From contig CANTFK010000752.1 of assembly GCA_947646735.1 (NCBI GenBank), forward strand, positions 1 through 64,000: a stretch of 64,000 nucleotides of DNA. The letters are read 5' to 3'. Below, piece by piece: positions 42,909 to 53,279 of this stretch. The stretch's first letter is position 1; each line of letters starts with the position of its first letter. Under the pieces are notes generated by a model. It was not told where the DNA came from, did no database searches, and was given only the letters and a program-made list of their open reading frames with translations. A program made the translations under genes and the position numbers. This stretch comes from Peronospora farinosa. Its lineage: Eukaryota; Oomycota; Peronosporomycetes; Peronosporales; Peronosporaceae.

Positions 42909-44960
42909 CTAGCACCCACTGCCACCGACAATCCCCATGCAAGATGTTGTAGGTGCCATGGCCAGCGCATTAAATACTGTGCTGACAATGAAAGACACTG
43001 CAAGACATGCAAGAATCCACCATGTCGTACATCGATTGCCAGTGTCTCCGTAGCGATGCAAACGCTGCAGATGTCGCTTTTGCTTGGGCAAAAAAACCAG
43101 CGCCACGAGGCCAAGGATTTGTATGATGTGCGATAGCACCAATGCAAACGCCACTTGCATCCTGTCAGGGTCGGTTCTGCCACCAACAGCGTTTTCGACA
43201 TCCTTGAACATAAAGCCAATCAAGTTGGAAACAGTATTCGCCATTAGCCGCATACTTGTCGCCATCGAGACAATGATACCGACGAAAGCACCTTCACCGC
43301 CCACAGGAGCAATTTCTGCGGTAATTGCTAGCTCTAGAATAACGACCGCAGTGCGAAGGAATGCTGTGAGCGCCGACACGACTGCAAAGATGTCGATATT
43401 TCGCGCTGCAGGGTTGAGTGTGGCCATCATGTAGTAGACTAGCCGAGGTGTCATTGTGATAATCACGAAACTTAAGAATATACACCATCGCCAGTCCTTA
43501 TTCATTAGAAAATATTTCCAAAGTATCACTGGTAGCAACGAAAACACTTCCGACATACTGTTGCTCATTGAGACTGCCTCGGCATTTATTCCACACCATT
43601 GCTTTAGTCGAGTTGTCGGGTATGTTAATGAAAACTCCGACATGAAGATGAATCCAATCAAGAAACGCGTAACACGTGAAGTAGACTCTTTGCCCAGAGC
43701 GCAACGAAGCCGAATCCAATGACCACGTAATGCGAGCTTTAAGCGTTGATAAAAATTTGATGCCGTTATGTAAGCTCGTTGAAGCTCGGATGCCGATGTC
43801 TCCAGGTTTTCAATGGTAGCACGATTATAACGATCACGAGCGGCATTTATAGGTGGAGGATCAGACTTCTCAAAAAAGCACGTACAGAGCCCTATCAGCG
43901 GAACAACCGTGTAGAAGACGAAAAACAACATAGTTTGACGCACTGTGACCTTCGGCGTCGTCCCAAACTCGGTAAAGTTAAAGATAGCGTAGTCTGTGAT
44001 GATCTCCCCGAAGAGTTGACCCGAAAACTGCGCAATAAGTAGCGTGCCAAGAGCTGTTCCTCGGACGGTCATGCGCTCCCGTCGAGTTTGTGCAATGACA
44101 TATGTCTGTCCGATAGTCAGCGCCACGATACAACCAAAATTGGCCACTTCCAGCAAGAAAATGTAGACGTCCATGAGTACTTCCGTCTGCTTTACCATAT
44201 CAGCTGTAGTCACGTCGTTACTTTCTGCTTGAGACGAGATAAACTGGTCTAGCAGAGCCATTGAAAAGCACGATAGCATTGTCATTATCCATGCAAGAAT
44301 TATGTAAGATTTTCGTCTGGAATCCAAAATTGGCACTGCATCCGATATAAAGCCCCAAATAAAGCTGTACGACCAGGGCACTTGTAGTAATACGGACGCT
44401 GCATTGACTTGATGTTCCTTCATCTTTAATTCATGCTGAAGCAAAGGTAAAACTGCTCGCTTCAAACATGTCATTAGAATTCCAGCAAACCCGGTTGACA
44501 CGAGGAGTCCAATATGCCAATGAGAAACCAAATTGACTTCAAATTGTCGAGATAACGCTGGAAATGGTACGGCTGCACTTGATGTTTGCTCTCCTTCTGC
44601 TTTTCTTAAACGAGGACTGTCAATAACTGAGTCCACTTGGCTCATGATGACAATAGAACTCATAAAGGGATTGTCTCCTCTACCAAGTATAGGAATGGTA
44701 GTTTGAATCATGTCATTTCGAAGACTTTGATCAAAGCCACTTTGGTTAAAGCCACTTTTGTTCAAACCACTGTGTTCAAAGCCACTTTGATGGAGACTTT
44801 GCTCGAAGACGAGACTTCGGTTTAGATTCTGCTCAAAAGCACTTTTGTTTAACGTTGGTAAGCCATGACTTGGATGAAATCCTGTACTACTTCCATAGTC
44901 ATTCTCACTCTCTTCTTGATCGTCTTCTTCCTGGTATCTTGAAAACTGAAGTCGAGCCAT
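42909..44960 (-). CDS. BT1-family transporter, copy B
   Basis: Single exon, 683 aa. It shares with copy A the order KRAVLPLLQHELKMKEHQVNAAS, PWSYSFIWGFISDAVPILDSRRKSYI, RGTALGTLLIAQFSGQLFG, AEIAPVGGEGAFVGIIVSMATSMRL and YGDTGNRCTTWWIL. The N-terminal 80 residues hold a run of short imperfect repeats around F-x-Q-S (FEQNLNRS, FEQSLHQSGFEHSGL, FNQSGFDQS) absent from copy A. Middle and loop regions differ enough that the duplication is old. The convergent pair suggests inverted duplication of one ancestor. Confidence 0.87.
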   Translation of the reverse strand: MARLQFSRYQEEDDQEESENDYGSSTGFHPSHGLPTLNKSAFEQNLNRSLVFEQSLHQSGFEHSGLNKSGFNQSGFDQSLRNDMIQTTIPILGRGDNPFMSSIVIMSQVDSVIDSPRLRKAEGEQTSSAAVPFPALSRQFEVNLVSHWHIGLLVSTGFAGILMTCLKRAVLPLLQHELKMKEHQVNAASVLLQVPWSYSFIWGFISDAVPILDSRRKSYIILAWIMTMLSCFSMALLDQFISSQAESNDVTTADMVKQTEVLMDVYIFLLEVANFGCIVALTIGQTYVIAQTRRERMTVRGTALGTLLIAQFSGQLFGEIITDYAIFNFTEFGTTPKVTVRQTMLFFVFYTVVPLIGLCTCFFEKSDPPPINAARDRYNRATIENLETSASELQRAYITASNFYQRLKLALRGHWIRLRCALGKESTSRVTRFLIGFIFMSEFSLTYPTTRLKQWCGINAEAVSMSNSMSEVFSLLPVILWKYFLMNKDWRWCIFLSFVIITMTPRLVYYMMATLNPAARNIDIFAVVSALTAFLRTAVVILELAITAEIAPVGGEGAFVGIIVSMATSMRLMANTVSNLIGFMFKDVENAVGGRTDPDRMQVAFALVLSHIIQILGLVALVFLPKQKRHLQRLHRYGDTGNRCTTWWILACLAVSFIVSTVFNALAMAPTTSCMGIVGGSGC

Positions 44961-46862
44961 TCAAACGTTCAACCAAAAGATGACCTATACACCAAGAGAA
45001 GTACGTTCAAACGTCTACGGATTGTTGAATTGCGTGCTGTGGCTGTGGACGGAACCAAAGTCGAAAACAAATCGGGTAAAGGGGACTGTACAATCGAAGA
45101 AGACCGTGTGCTGATGGGGGCTTTTGGTCCATTTTCTGGATTCCTTCATGCACATCTCAAGAAAAATGAACCGAGCTGGATAGTTCTATGTAATATCCAA
45201 GCTACAGGAACTCCAAGAAGTATTCATGTCACCAAAGCGAATTGCTGGCATGAGAAGGAGCTGTAATAGCTGCAAGTATCTCGTCCTACACGGTTGAAAA
45301 GTCTTTACCATTTGATAGCAGCAACTGATTGTTTGCGTGTAAATGAGCTACGACCTCATGCTTTGGCTATAAGATTACTCACATTGTCGACCTCATGTCA
45401 ACGTTCTCGATTCTTCACTTGTTTTCCTGTGCATTGACACGTTGACTCACATGGTATTTGTGCCATTCCACACTGTCTGTTCAATTGTTTCTTTCCATAT
45501 TGGAGCTTTTCATAGACTGCAATACGATAAAGAGCCATGAAATGACGGCAAAGAGCGTGCTGGTTTAATGTACTGCCTACAAAGTGGCACCAAGTGCAAG
45601 TCGAGAGAACCAAGTGCAAGACTTGAAGAGAGAAAGCTTTGAAAGACGCTTTGAGCTAGAGGATAAAGTGATGCTAGAAGGGGAGTGCTTGTCGTGTTTC
45701 GACGTTTATATGGTCAAATAATAAGAATAATGAAGAATTAAAACTACTGGGTTGTACAGAAGACAAAGACGAAGATGGTGGTGGTATTGGCATTGCATAA
45801 GGAAATAAAGTGTCGTCGTTATCGATTGATTTTCAATAACGTCAAAGTGTCCATTAGGTCTATAGCAAGTCTCACCAACCGTTTTGATAAACCTAATACC
45901 TTTTAAACTTAATATAAAAAGAGGAAATATATATTCAGCAGGACTGTGAGAATGCATTTATATGCTAGAGATGCGGATATGAAACTGTCACGAAAATGGG
46001 ATCAGACATACGATACGAACATCGACGGTGCATCTTTGACAATGTATAAAATGTCACGTATTATCAGCCAATCACACTGTCAACAGGAAATATCACCTTA
46101 TCATGTATTGGGTGATTGGCCTTTTTACATATCTAACGCATGTGTGACAAGAGGGTTATAGAAAGAGCTAAACTATAGACAAGTCACTAGATGTGAACAT
46201 AAAAGTGACATCTAGCAGACGAAGCAGTTTCGACTACGACTTCTAATGGAGTAGCTGCTTGAGATTACAAGCATGAGAATGCTTGATGTACTGAGAAACC
46301 AAAGGAATACTTTGCTGCATTATAGATAGGAGCTAAAAAGAGCAGTCAGGGGCCGAACGCAACAATAGTGACGACAGTTCAGGCTAAAAATTACAGGTAC
46401 CGCCTCGGCGGGAACGCTCGCCAGGAACAGGAGCTGAAGCAAAAACTGGACGAAAGGCTCGCCTTCAACTAGACCAGAAATGACCTCGTAGAGCTACGCT
46501 CACTCGACGGCTTCTGCACCTCGCCAATGAAACGATCTGGACAGGTCACTGGGTGGCGACAACATGATTTTAATTTGTATCACATTGCGAGGAACGACAA
46601 CAATAGCTGCAGAAAGGCACTGGCTTGCAGCGGCAAAAAAGAGGTCTGCAGGCCGGTGCAAGTCAACGAATGTACAGTATATCCGAGTACCGCAACAAAA
46701 CGAGAAGAACTACATTCTTGCCGGTGGAGCTGTCGGTAGTCCATTGCATGTTGAGCTGACACCTCAGCTTTACAGTAAATTGCTAACTTACCGCATTCAA
46801 CGCAGTGGCTATAATCCATTCCGTCATCAGCTGCTACTTTCAAGTAAATAAAATTTTCCGTC
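44961..46862. other. Intergenic, no convincing gene
   Basis: 1.9 kb. Short frames at 45030-45266 and 46527-46851 have no motif, no signal peptide and no relation to neighbours. No repeat is recognised. Confidence 0.55.
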
Positions 46863-47829
46863 ATGGGCGACAATATTCCATCGCCTCACTCGACACCAGT
46901 CTCTGCGTCGAAAACGCCACTTCTTCTGCAATTGTATGGACTGTGCGACAATTTCTTGGTCCGGTACGCAACGCCAAGCTGAGGTGTTACCGCCAGTAGT
47001 GGATGATACTGACAGAACTCAAGGAATCTGCTCCTATGATCCGTTGGATACACGAGGCTGTCAAACACCCCGCAGTTGCTATGACTGCCTTAATGCTGAA
47101 GTTGAAAAGGAATCGGGAGGTTGCATGATCAACGACATAGGACGATGCATCTCCGTTGCCGATTGTTCACTGGATGTGGTGGCAACAATTCCAGTCGATG
47201 ACATAGCTGGAGATTTGAGCAACAATGGCTCGATTGACAATGTCAGTGAGAAGATGGAGCCACTGGCTAGTAGACAAACAAGTCAGTCAACTTTTGAGAT
47301 ACAATTTTCAGCTAAGAATACGACGTACTGCGAAGATGACGACGTACTCTTTAACAAAGAACAACTTGCTCATGTCGGCTTTAGTTACGGGACCCAGGAC
47401 TGTGTACGTGTTGAAGTGTATGAAGTGCCGAGTTGGGAGTGAGCCGTCGGTGGCAGCGACTGCTCGAAGGTAAATCGAGTCGACGTGGAGGATTCGAACG
47501 ATCGCAATCCTAGACATTACAAGGGGCACGCAATGCTTTGGTCCGTGGCAATCCCGATAATTCTTATAATGGTAGCCACGCTGGCCTTGACTATGATTCA
47601 CCACAATTGCAGCAAAAGAAGGTTTGAAGAGCGACAGCGAAGAAGAATCATCGTCCTCGCTGAGCTTATTGCAAGTTTTTCACACAGCATGGCTTCAAAA
47701 TCCAGCAAGAGCGGCACTCGACCTTTGAACTTGTTTGGCTGGCAAGCAATGCGTGTCAAACTTATCGAAAACGAACGCTGTAAAACGCAAGAGAGATTAT
47801 GTGCACAGATAGGTCTGGGCGAGCATTAA
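46863..47829 (+). CDS. Cysteine-rich single-pass membrane protein, unknown family, copy A
   Basis: Proposed exons are 46863-46933, 47016-47403 and 47470-47829. The introns are 82 bp (GTATGG..GACAG) and 66 bp (GTACGT..CGAAG); the frame is kept, giving 272 aa. The second splice removes the in-frame stop at 47440. Residues after the first intron carry GICSYDPLDTRGCQTPRSCYDCLN and a second Cys cluster (GGCMINDIGRC, YC, QDC). A membrane helix (WSVAIPIILIMVATLALTM) and a basic segment follow, then NLFGWQAMRVKLIENE. The same order exists in copy B, so the exons are supported by homology. No N-terminal signal peptide is seen. Function unknown; an extracellular Cys domain with a cytosolic tail is likely. 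Confidence 0.6.
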
Positions 47830-48044
47830 ATACATTATTACCTCCACCTGATGGGCGTTCAACCTTCATAAGCCGTCAGCTTCACTGCTGATGCAACCAA
47901 TAGTTTTAATTTCGCTTTTTTGTAACAGCACAGGACACAACACGTTTCTAGCTAAGCCCATTACGTCACCCATGTACAGAGTCTTCTTGACCGGATTCGC
48001 AATGTGATTATTTCGACAAAAACTTTCTCACTCGAATTCACGCG

Positions 48045-49007
48045 TCAAGACAAATTTTCCCTTGGAGACATTTGACGATACCCATCGCCCTGTTCAACAT
48101 CTGTAGTAGAAGGTACCGTGCTTGACCTTGCAAGTGCTGGTTGTGTCGATCGAGCACCACTTTCCAATCGACTTTGCTCACTGGACACTAATTTCTCGCG
48201 CATACCTGCCCAACCTGATAAACTCAACCGTGGCAAATGAGCTGAAGCTGAAGGACGCCTCGTTTCACGCAGAGCGGCACGAGCGGCACTTCGTGCTTCC
48301 CGTAGCTCGACATCTTGTCTTAGACGTCGAGCAAGTTGACGTTTTGTTAATATTGTTGCAACCACAAAGAGTGCAATCGTTCCAAAAAGGAGTCCAGCTA
48401 CGACTTGAAAAAGAGAGTCATTGAGCACGGGATTGCACCAAATATCCACAATAGCGTCTTGATGGTTTGGAAGCTCACATGAAGCAAGACAAATGCAACC
48501 TGATTGACCCACACACTTAGCAGTGGATGACACGTGAATGTCCGCCGTATAATCATTAATCCAATTGGTTCGACAGACTGAGCATATTGTATCATCGGCT
48601 GAACAATAAGTAAAGTTGTCCATTGGATACCCTCCAATACTTGATGCCATGTAAAAATTCATACATTCGCCACGAGGACTGACAGCGCACTAATAGGTAA
48701 TAACAGATTTTTTTTAGAGAGTTTAGAGAGTTTAAGTAAAATGGGTAGAAATAGGTTCAGTTTTTTTACGCACATCTTGACCAGGAATAACAACATTAAG
48801 ACAGTCAAAACAGGAGCGAGGACGCGAACAAATAGCATTCGCATACCAAGTACACGTGTCTTCGTCATTCAAGGCCTTTCTCTTTGGAGCAATCGTTGGT
48901 ACTTCAATGGAAACGTCATCATCAGTGGACAAACTCGAGCTTGAGCTCATCGATTTCTTGCTGCCGACGTCGGTGTCAGTCTCGCTGCTTACGCTTGGAT
49001 TGCTCAT
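48045..49007 (-). CDS. Cysteine-rich single-pass membrane protein, unknown family, copy B
   Basis: Two exons, 49007-48774 and 48689-48045, with an 84-bp intron (GTGCGT..TATTAG) kept in frame; 292 aa. A Ser/Asp-rich start is followed by a Cys domain (CTWYANAICSRPRSCFDCLN, then CAVSPRGEC across the intron, then C-x2-C pairs and CICLASCELP). A membrane helix (VVAGLLFGTIALFVVATIL) and a basic, Ala/Arg-rich cytosolic segment precede LSLSGWAGMREKLVSSE. About 14 Cys lie before the helix, suggesting a disulfide-bonded outer domain, though no signal peptide is visible. It lies tail-to-tail with copy A, 215 bp apart. Confidence 0.7.
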
Positions 49008-49629
49008 TATTGATCAGCGAAATTAGAAAAAAAGATTATGGTAGACTTGGAATATCATAAATACAAAAATGATACATTTGGCGTAATCTGGGCGGAAACA
49101 AAGAAAAATCGTGGATTTTTCGAGTAGCCTTTTGATAATGTATGCAAAGAAGAAGAAGAATAGTCTCAGTAATAAAAAAAGCGCAAAATTAGGAGAACCT
49201 ATTGCTTATATCGATATAAACAGAGGAAAATGTGCTTGGAAAATGACATTTTTACTATTTGCAAATTATCGTAGTGACTGGGGGAACGGCGGCTAACGTC
49301 GCATTCCAGGCCTCTCTGCCGTGAAGACAGCCACGACATTGAAGTGCTTTTATTTAAGCATCGGGAAATAGGCATTGCATGCTAATATCACATTCATTTA
49401 AAGCAAAAAGTGTTATCACCACCTTTGTTATGCACGATAAAGCGATAAAATCACATGCAGTGAATACAAAAGTAGATACGGTGGTCATTGAGGTTCCAGT
49501 ACAAATGGTTTGTGAGTTGCATTCATGACCGACAAGTGACGATTTGCTACTACACCAACAACAAACACCACTCAATGTCATTATTAAATCATTTACTCGT
49601 TTAGAAAAATCAATTTACTAGTAGATACT
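49008..49629. other. Intergenic, no gene seen
   Basis: 622 bp, AT-rich, no recognised element. Confidence 0.6.
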
Positions 49630-50466
49630 TTACGTGGTATTTGTTCCAGAAGTTGTTACTGTCGTGGTGGTTTGTAAAGTCTGATAGTGCTGGTGTTCCA
49701 AGTCCAAGCTCGCTTGTTGTGGCTCGTACGTAACGCAACTTCGCTTCAGTGCTAGTCCGTTTCGTTGAACAAACTTTGAGACCCAATTCTCTGAAGCTTT
49801 AAAAGATGTATCTGAGCGCTGGAACATGTGCTGTGCCGTTTTGGCAATCCATTTCCTCGTCACTCGATCTTTTTTTGCTCGTTCTTGAATTACGACGACC
49901 AGTAATTTCTCCTCCGAGTCTTCCAAATATGGTTTACGTCCTCCTCCAGTGACACGTTTTTTGCTGCCGGAATCGTTCATAATCTTGTCTCGATTTTTCC
50001 ACCATTTGCGGAACGAAGACGCACTAACGTCCCAATTAAAATGTTTTTCGGCTCGTGACGGGACCCCATTTCCAGGTCCCATTATCCATTCAATAGCCTC
50101 TTTTTTCATACTTAATGGAATACTTTTCCGTTTGGAGGTCGAACTTGGGGCTGGAATGGGTATATGATGTGAAGTAGGTACTGAAGTAGAAATTGCATTT
50201 TCCAGTGTGGTGGACCCAATTGTTACTGCTGCTGACAACGGTATTATCTCGATAGGATGAGTACGGTCGGACTTGATAGACTTTTTGCATTCTGGCACTG
50301 ATGAAGTACCGGTATTCGAGCGAAGATCTTGAGTCTGATTGAGCGTGTGTGTTTGTTCTTGTAGCTGCGTCAACAAATGTTGTATGGCTGGATCCAACGT
50401 CCCATCAGGTCCCGTGGCGGCATTTACCAGAGCAAGCACCTCGTCTGCTGACGGTGCCTTGATCAT
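49630..50466 (-). CDS. CENP-B/Tc5-type DNA-binding protein without transposase domain
   Basis: Single exon, 278 aa. Residues 1-115 are low complexity (Ser/Thr/Pro). A first helix-turn-helix (psq-like) sits near 115-155 (SMKKEAIEWIMGPGNGVPSRAEKHF, SSFRKWWKNRD). A second CENP-B/Tc5-type domain covers about 168-240 (RVTRKWIAKTAQHMF, FKASENWVSKFVQRNGLALKR). This pair is the DNA-binding half of pogo/Tigger-type transposases and of CENP-B, but no DDE catalytic domain follows, so the gene is either domesticated or a truncated relic. The intact frame and normal composition favour a working DNA-binding protein. Its target is unknown. Confidence 0.7.
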   Translation of the reverse strand: MIKAPSADEVLALVNAATGPDGTLDPAIQHLLTQLQEQTHTLNQTQDLRSNTGTSSVPECKKSIKSDRTHPIEIIPLSAAVTIGSTTLENAISTSVPTSHHIPIPAPSSTSKRKSIPLSMKKEAIEWIMGPGNGVPSRAEKHFNWDVSASSFRKWWKNRDKIMNDSGSKKRVTGGGRKPYLEDSEEKLLVVVIQERAKKDRVTRKWIAKTAQHMFQRSDTSFKASENWVSKFVQRNGLALKRSCVTYEPQQASLDLEHQHYQTLQTTTTVTTSGTNTT

Positions 50467-50929
50467 CTTATTACAAGCCGGAAGAAACCAATTAGTAGCC
50501 CGCCTTGAAATATGAAGGATGTTAAGTTAGTAACTCTAAAGATGAGTACAGAAGTTTAAAATATGTGGTACACATGATGCTTTATTCTTACTTCACAAGT
50601 CGAAAACACTGCGTACACTTGAAAAATGGCGGCGGGTCATTCATTTGTCCGCCCGAATATTGTTGTAAGGAGCTCGAAAAAGGCAGCGGTCTTGATGCGG
50701 CTATTGCTCATTAATGTCTGTCAAGTCAGAAAGTAAAGCTTGGGTCGCTTGGTCGAGGACAAAAGGTGTTACGACGTTATCAAGGACTTGAAATGAATAT
50801 AAATCTTTTGGCTCGCGAAATGGGGCACACTTACTTTCAGTTCGATCTGCACTCTTCTGCCAATGCACTATTCTTTTAACTGTTATGTCTTGCGTGCATG
50901 AAGCGTGTTGTCCCCACTCCTGACACCAT
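50467..50929. other. Intergenic with one doubtful small frame
   Basis: On the minus strand 50701-50952 is open for 83 codons (non-ATG start, overlapping the end of the parvulin gene; ends ..DLTDINEQ). I see no known motif. A possible small gene in short exons here, on either strand, cannot be excluded. Confidence 0.4.
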
Positions 50930-51727
50930 CTACTTGGATTTCTTGTCTCCAAGACGTTCCGTGCACAACAGTATATGCCACCCGAACTGAGTCTGCACCT
51001 TCGTCAGCGTACCCACTTCTCCCTCAAACACAACCTTGTCAAACTGAGGCACCATCTCTCCACGTCCAAACATTCCAAGATCGCCCCCTTTCTTACCCGA
51101 TGGACAGGTACTGTATTTACCAGCAAGTTCCGATAACTTCCCTTTTTTATCTTCCGCTGCGTCAATTTCCTTAAACAATTTGTCTGCCTCGTCTTCAGAT
51201 TTGAGTAAAATGTGGTACGCATGAGCTCGAGGTCCCCCTTTGGCTCCACGAACCCCCAGAGCTATGATAGCAATGAGGATGATTGGACCGAGAAAAGGCA
51301 TAACCTTCATTAAAGTCTTATTAAGACTACGAAAGTTGTCCGGCTCTTCCTTTCCGTCCAGTCGACGGGAGATGAGTACAAGGTGCCACCCGAATTGGGT
51401 CTTGACCTTGTGCACCACTCCAATTTCGCCCTCAAAGGCGACCTGGTCAAACTCAGGTACCATCTGATCTCGACCGAACGTTCCTAAATCACCCCCTTTG
51501 CGGCTGGATGGACATTTGCTGTGCTCTTTGGCAAGATTGGCAAACGTGACGAAGAGGTTGGGGGCCTCGCTCAGCTGAGCGTTGAGATTGTCGGCCTCGA
51601 CCTCCGTGTCCACAAGAATGTGGCTGGCATGCGCCTCGATAGAGACAGGGGCATCCTCTTGACCTGCGGTAGAGACGACGCCGCATAAGAGCAATGTCGT
51701 CAGAAATGCCAAGATCTTGAATAGCAT
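50930..51727 (-). CDS. Double-parvulin peptidyl-prolyl isomerase with signal peptide, membrane helix and KKxx tail
   Basis: Single exon, 265 aa. Signal peptide at 1-22. The first parvulin domain is at about 32-123 (ASHILVDTEVEADNL, CPSSRKGGDLGTFGRDQMVPEFDQVAFEGE, TQFGWHLVLI). A membrane helix lies at 143-159 (PFLGPIILIAIIALGV). The second parvulin domain is at 168-259 (AYHILLKSEDEAD, CPSGKKGGDLGMFGRGEMVPQFDKVVFEGE, TQFGWHILL). The protein ends DKKSK, a di-lysine ER retrieval signal of the KKxx type. Parvulins catalyse proline isomerisation during folding. If the signal peptide is cleaved, one domain faces the ER lumen and the other the cytosol. Both keep the family core residues. Confidence 0.88.
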   Translation of the reverse strand: MLFKILAFLTTLLLCGVVSTAGQEDAPVSIEAHASHILVDTEVEADNLNAQLSEAPNLFVTFANLAKEHSKCPSSRKGGDLGTFGRDQMVPEFDQVAFEGEIGVVHKVKTQFGWHLVLISRRLDGKEEPDNFRSLNKTLMKVMPFLGPIILIAIIALGVRGAKGGPRAHAYHILLKSEDEADKLFKEIDAAEDKKGKLSELAGKYSTCPSGKKGGDLGMFGRGEMVPQFDKVVFEGEVGTLTKVQTQFGWHILLCTERLGDKKSK

Positions 51728-52583
51728 TTAGATTTATGACTTAAACTGGCTTGACTAGGCTTGGGTTTTAGTCAATTCGATAGTGATGGCTTGATTCGAT
51801 ATTTGGCGAGCATCTCCTATTTTTCATTGGTTGATGTAGGATTATATGAAAGCTCAATTGCTCTTTTTAAATTTCTAAATGTTAAAACAAATTAAACATC
51901 GTATTGTGTCGACATTAGAAATAAACGTCAAAAAAATAGAAACCTTATAATAAAATAAGGGAGGCGCTATTCATCACGCACCTTTTGACTACCCAAATTT
52001 ATTTTAATCTGGTTGGTCTCAATGCCAAATCAGAACATTTGTTTTTATTAAGTTTGGAATATTGCGAGCACTCTAGCCTGTCTATGGCAAATCCGATATT
52101 ACCGACGTCGCACCAGAGCTTCTAAAGCAGCAGCAACATAACGGACGCCATTAACGAAATTTGTATATATTGTTATAGAACTAGCCCATGCGAAAATAAA
52201 ACCTTGGTCTCCTGCATGGATTTGATCAATACACATTTCAATCGGGCTCTTTGAGTGCTGCAATTTGCCAGGCTGACGAGGTCCTGCACATCTACATATG
52301 ACTAGGGGTATTTTCGGAGCAGATAAGATTAAAAGCTTTGACGTCACCGTCTTCCTTATCGTCGATCCTTCGTATGATTTGAATTGCTGCTGGAATAGCA
52401 CCGCACAGGATTACGGTATGGTCATGACGTCATTGAATAAAGTCACTGGAAAAGCTTCAAGACGATCGAAATGGAAAGGCTTTAAGGTAGCTCATAGTAG
52501 CGAACTATGGACCTAAATACATTCACTTTGGATTTCAAAACAGCAGGTTGACAGCCGCAACAAGCACTTCGACTCACGATGAC
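51728..52583. other. Intergenic with LTR debris
   Basis: 856 bp. No gene is seen. Bases 52486-52556 (CTCATAGTAGCGAACTATGG, then GACCTAAATACATTCAC) match the LTR tail of the 12.5-kb copia fragment and another piece at 60727-60790. Confidence 0.6.
52486..52556 (+). repeat. Copia-type LTR tail fragment
   Basis: Shares GACCTAAATAxATTCACTTxG with 12533-12570 (minus strand) and 60751-60775. Confidence 0.6.
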
Positions 52584-52637
52584 TGTAACGGGGCTAGAAC
52601 GTACCGTCACTAGTGAGCTAGTGACAGTACGTTCTAG
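52584..52637 (+). repeat. LTR-head fragment followed by a 19-bp hairpin
   Basis: TGTAACGGGG (52584-52593) is the same head as the solo LTR 140 bp downstream. It is followed by an inverted repeat, 52594-52612 against 52619-52637, with a single mismatch and a 6-nt loop (GTGAGC). Confidence 0.75.
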
Positions 52638-52732
52638 CTCACACGTGCGCTTGAGGAAGACTCAAGCCCAAGTTTAAAGTTTAAAGGAATTTAACTCTGA
52701 TTTCTTATTTTGTTTTTACTTCGTACTAAATA

Positions 52733-53195
52733 TGTAACGGGGCACCCTCCGACTATACTGATTACAGTATAGTCTACTTTCACTGATTACAGTGAAAGCA
52801 GGTGCCTCAATTACCTCTCTTACACAAGAGGCAGAGGAAGCTTTACTTCTAAACAAACGCTTAGAAGTAGAGGAAAAGAAAAACTGTATTTAATATAGTT
52901 AACTATCTTAATAAAACTAATCTGTTATAACCTATGTTAACTATATTAAACTACAACTATGTATGTCGACAACTTGCCCTCCACTCATTGCGCGCGTCCA
53001 TCGGTCATTGGTCAGCGCGTTGGTTGATATGATGGCCCATATCAACCAATAAGAGGGCATCTCCAACTTCAAGGAGATCTAGGAACAATATTATAAGAAA
53101 AGGTAATATTGTCAAAATATTATTAGTTATAATAATATTTTATTGACACTTCATATAAGTGTCAATATTATGTAACGAGCTCACCCCGTTACAAA
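52733..53195 (+). repeat. 463-bp solo LTR-like element built of consecutive hairpins
   Basis: It begins TGTAACGGGG and ends CCCCGTTACA, an exact 10-bp inverted terminal pair with TG..CA ends. AAATA directly flanks both sides (52728-52732 and 53196-53200) as a 5-bp target duplication. Inside are perfect or near-perfect hairpins: 52751-52774 (10-bp stem, ATTA loop), 52777-52798 (9 bp, ATTA loop), 52814-52831, 52844-52869, 53021-53048 (11 bp), 53114-53141 (11 bp) and 53142-53166 (9 bp). It has no coding capacity. A solo LTR of a gypsy-type element is the simplest reading; a MITE is the alternative. Confidence 0.8.
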
Positions 53196-53279
53196 ATACA
53201 AAGAATTTTAAGTCGTAATAAATACGATGGTGTTCCCGCCTTTTGGGAACCATACATATTCAGGATAATTTATCATTGG

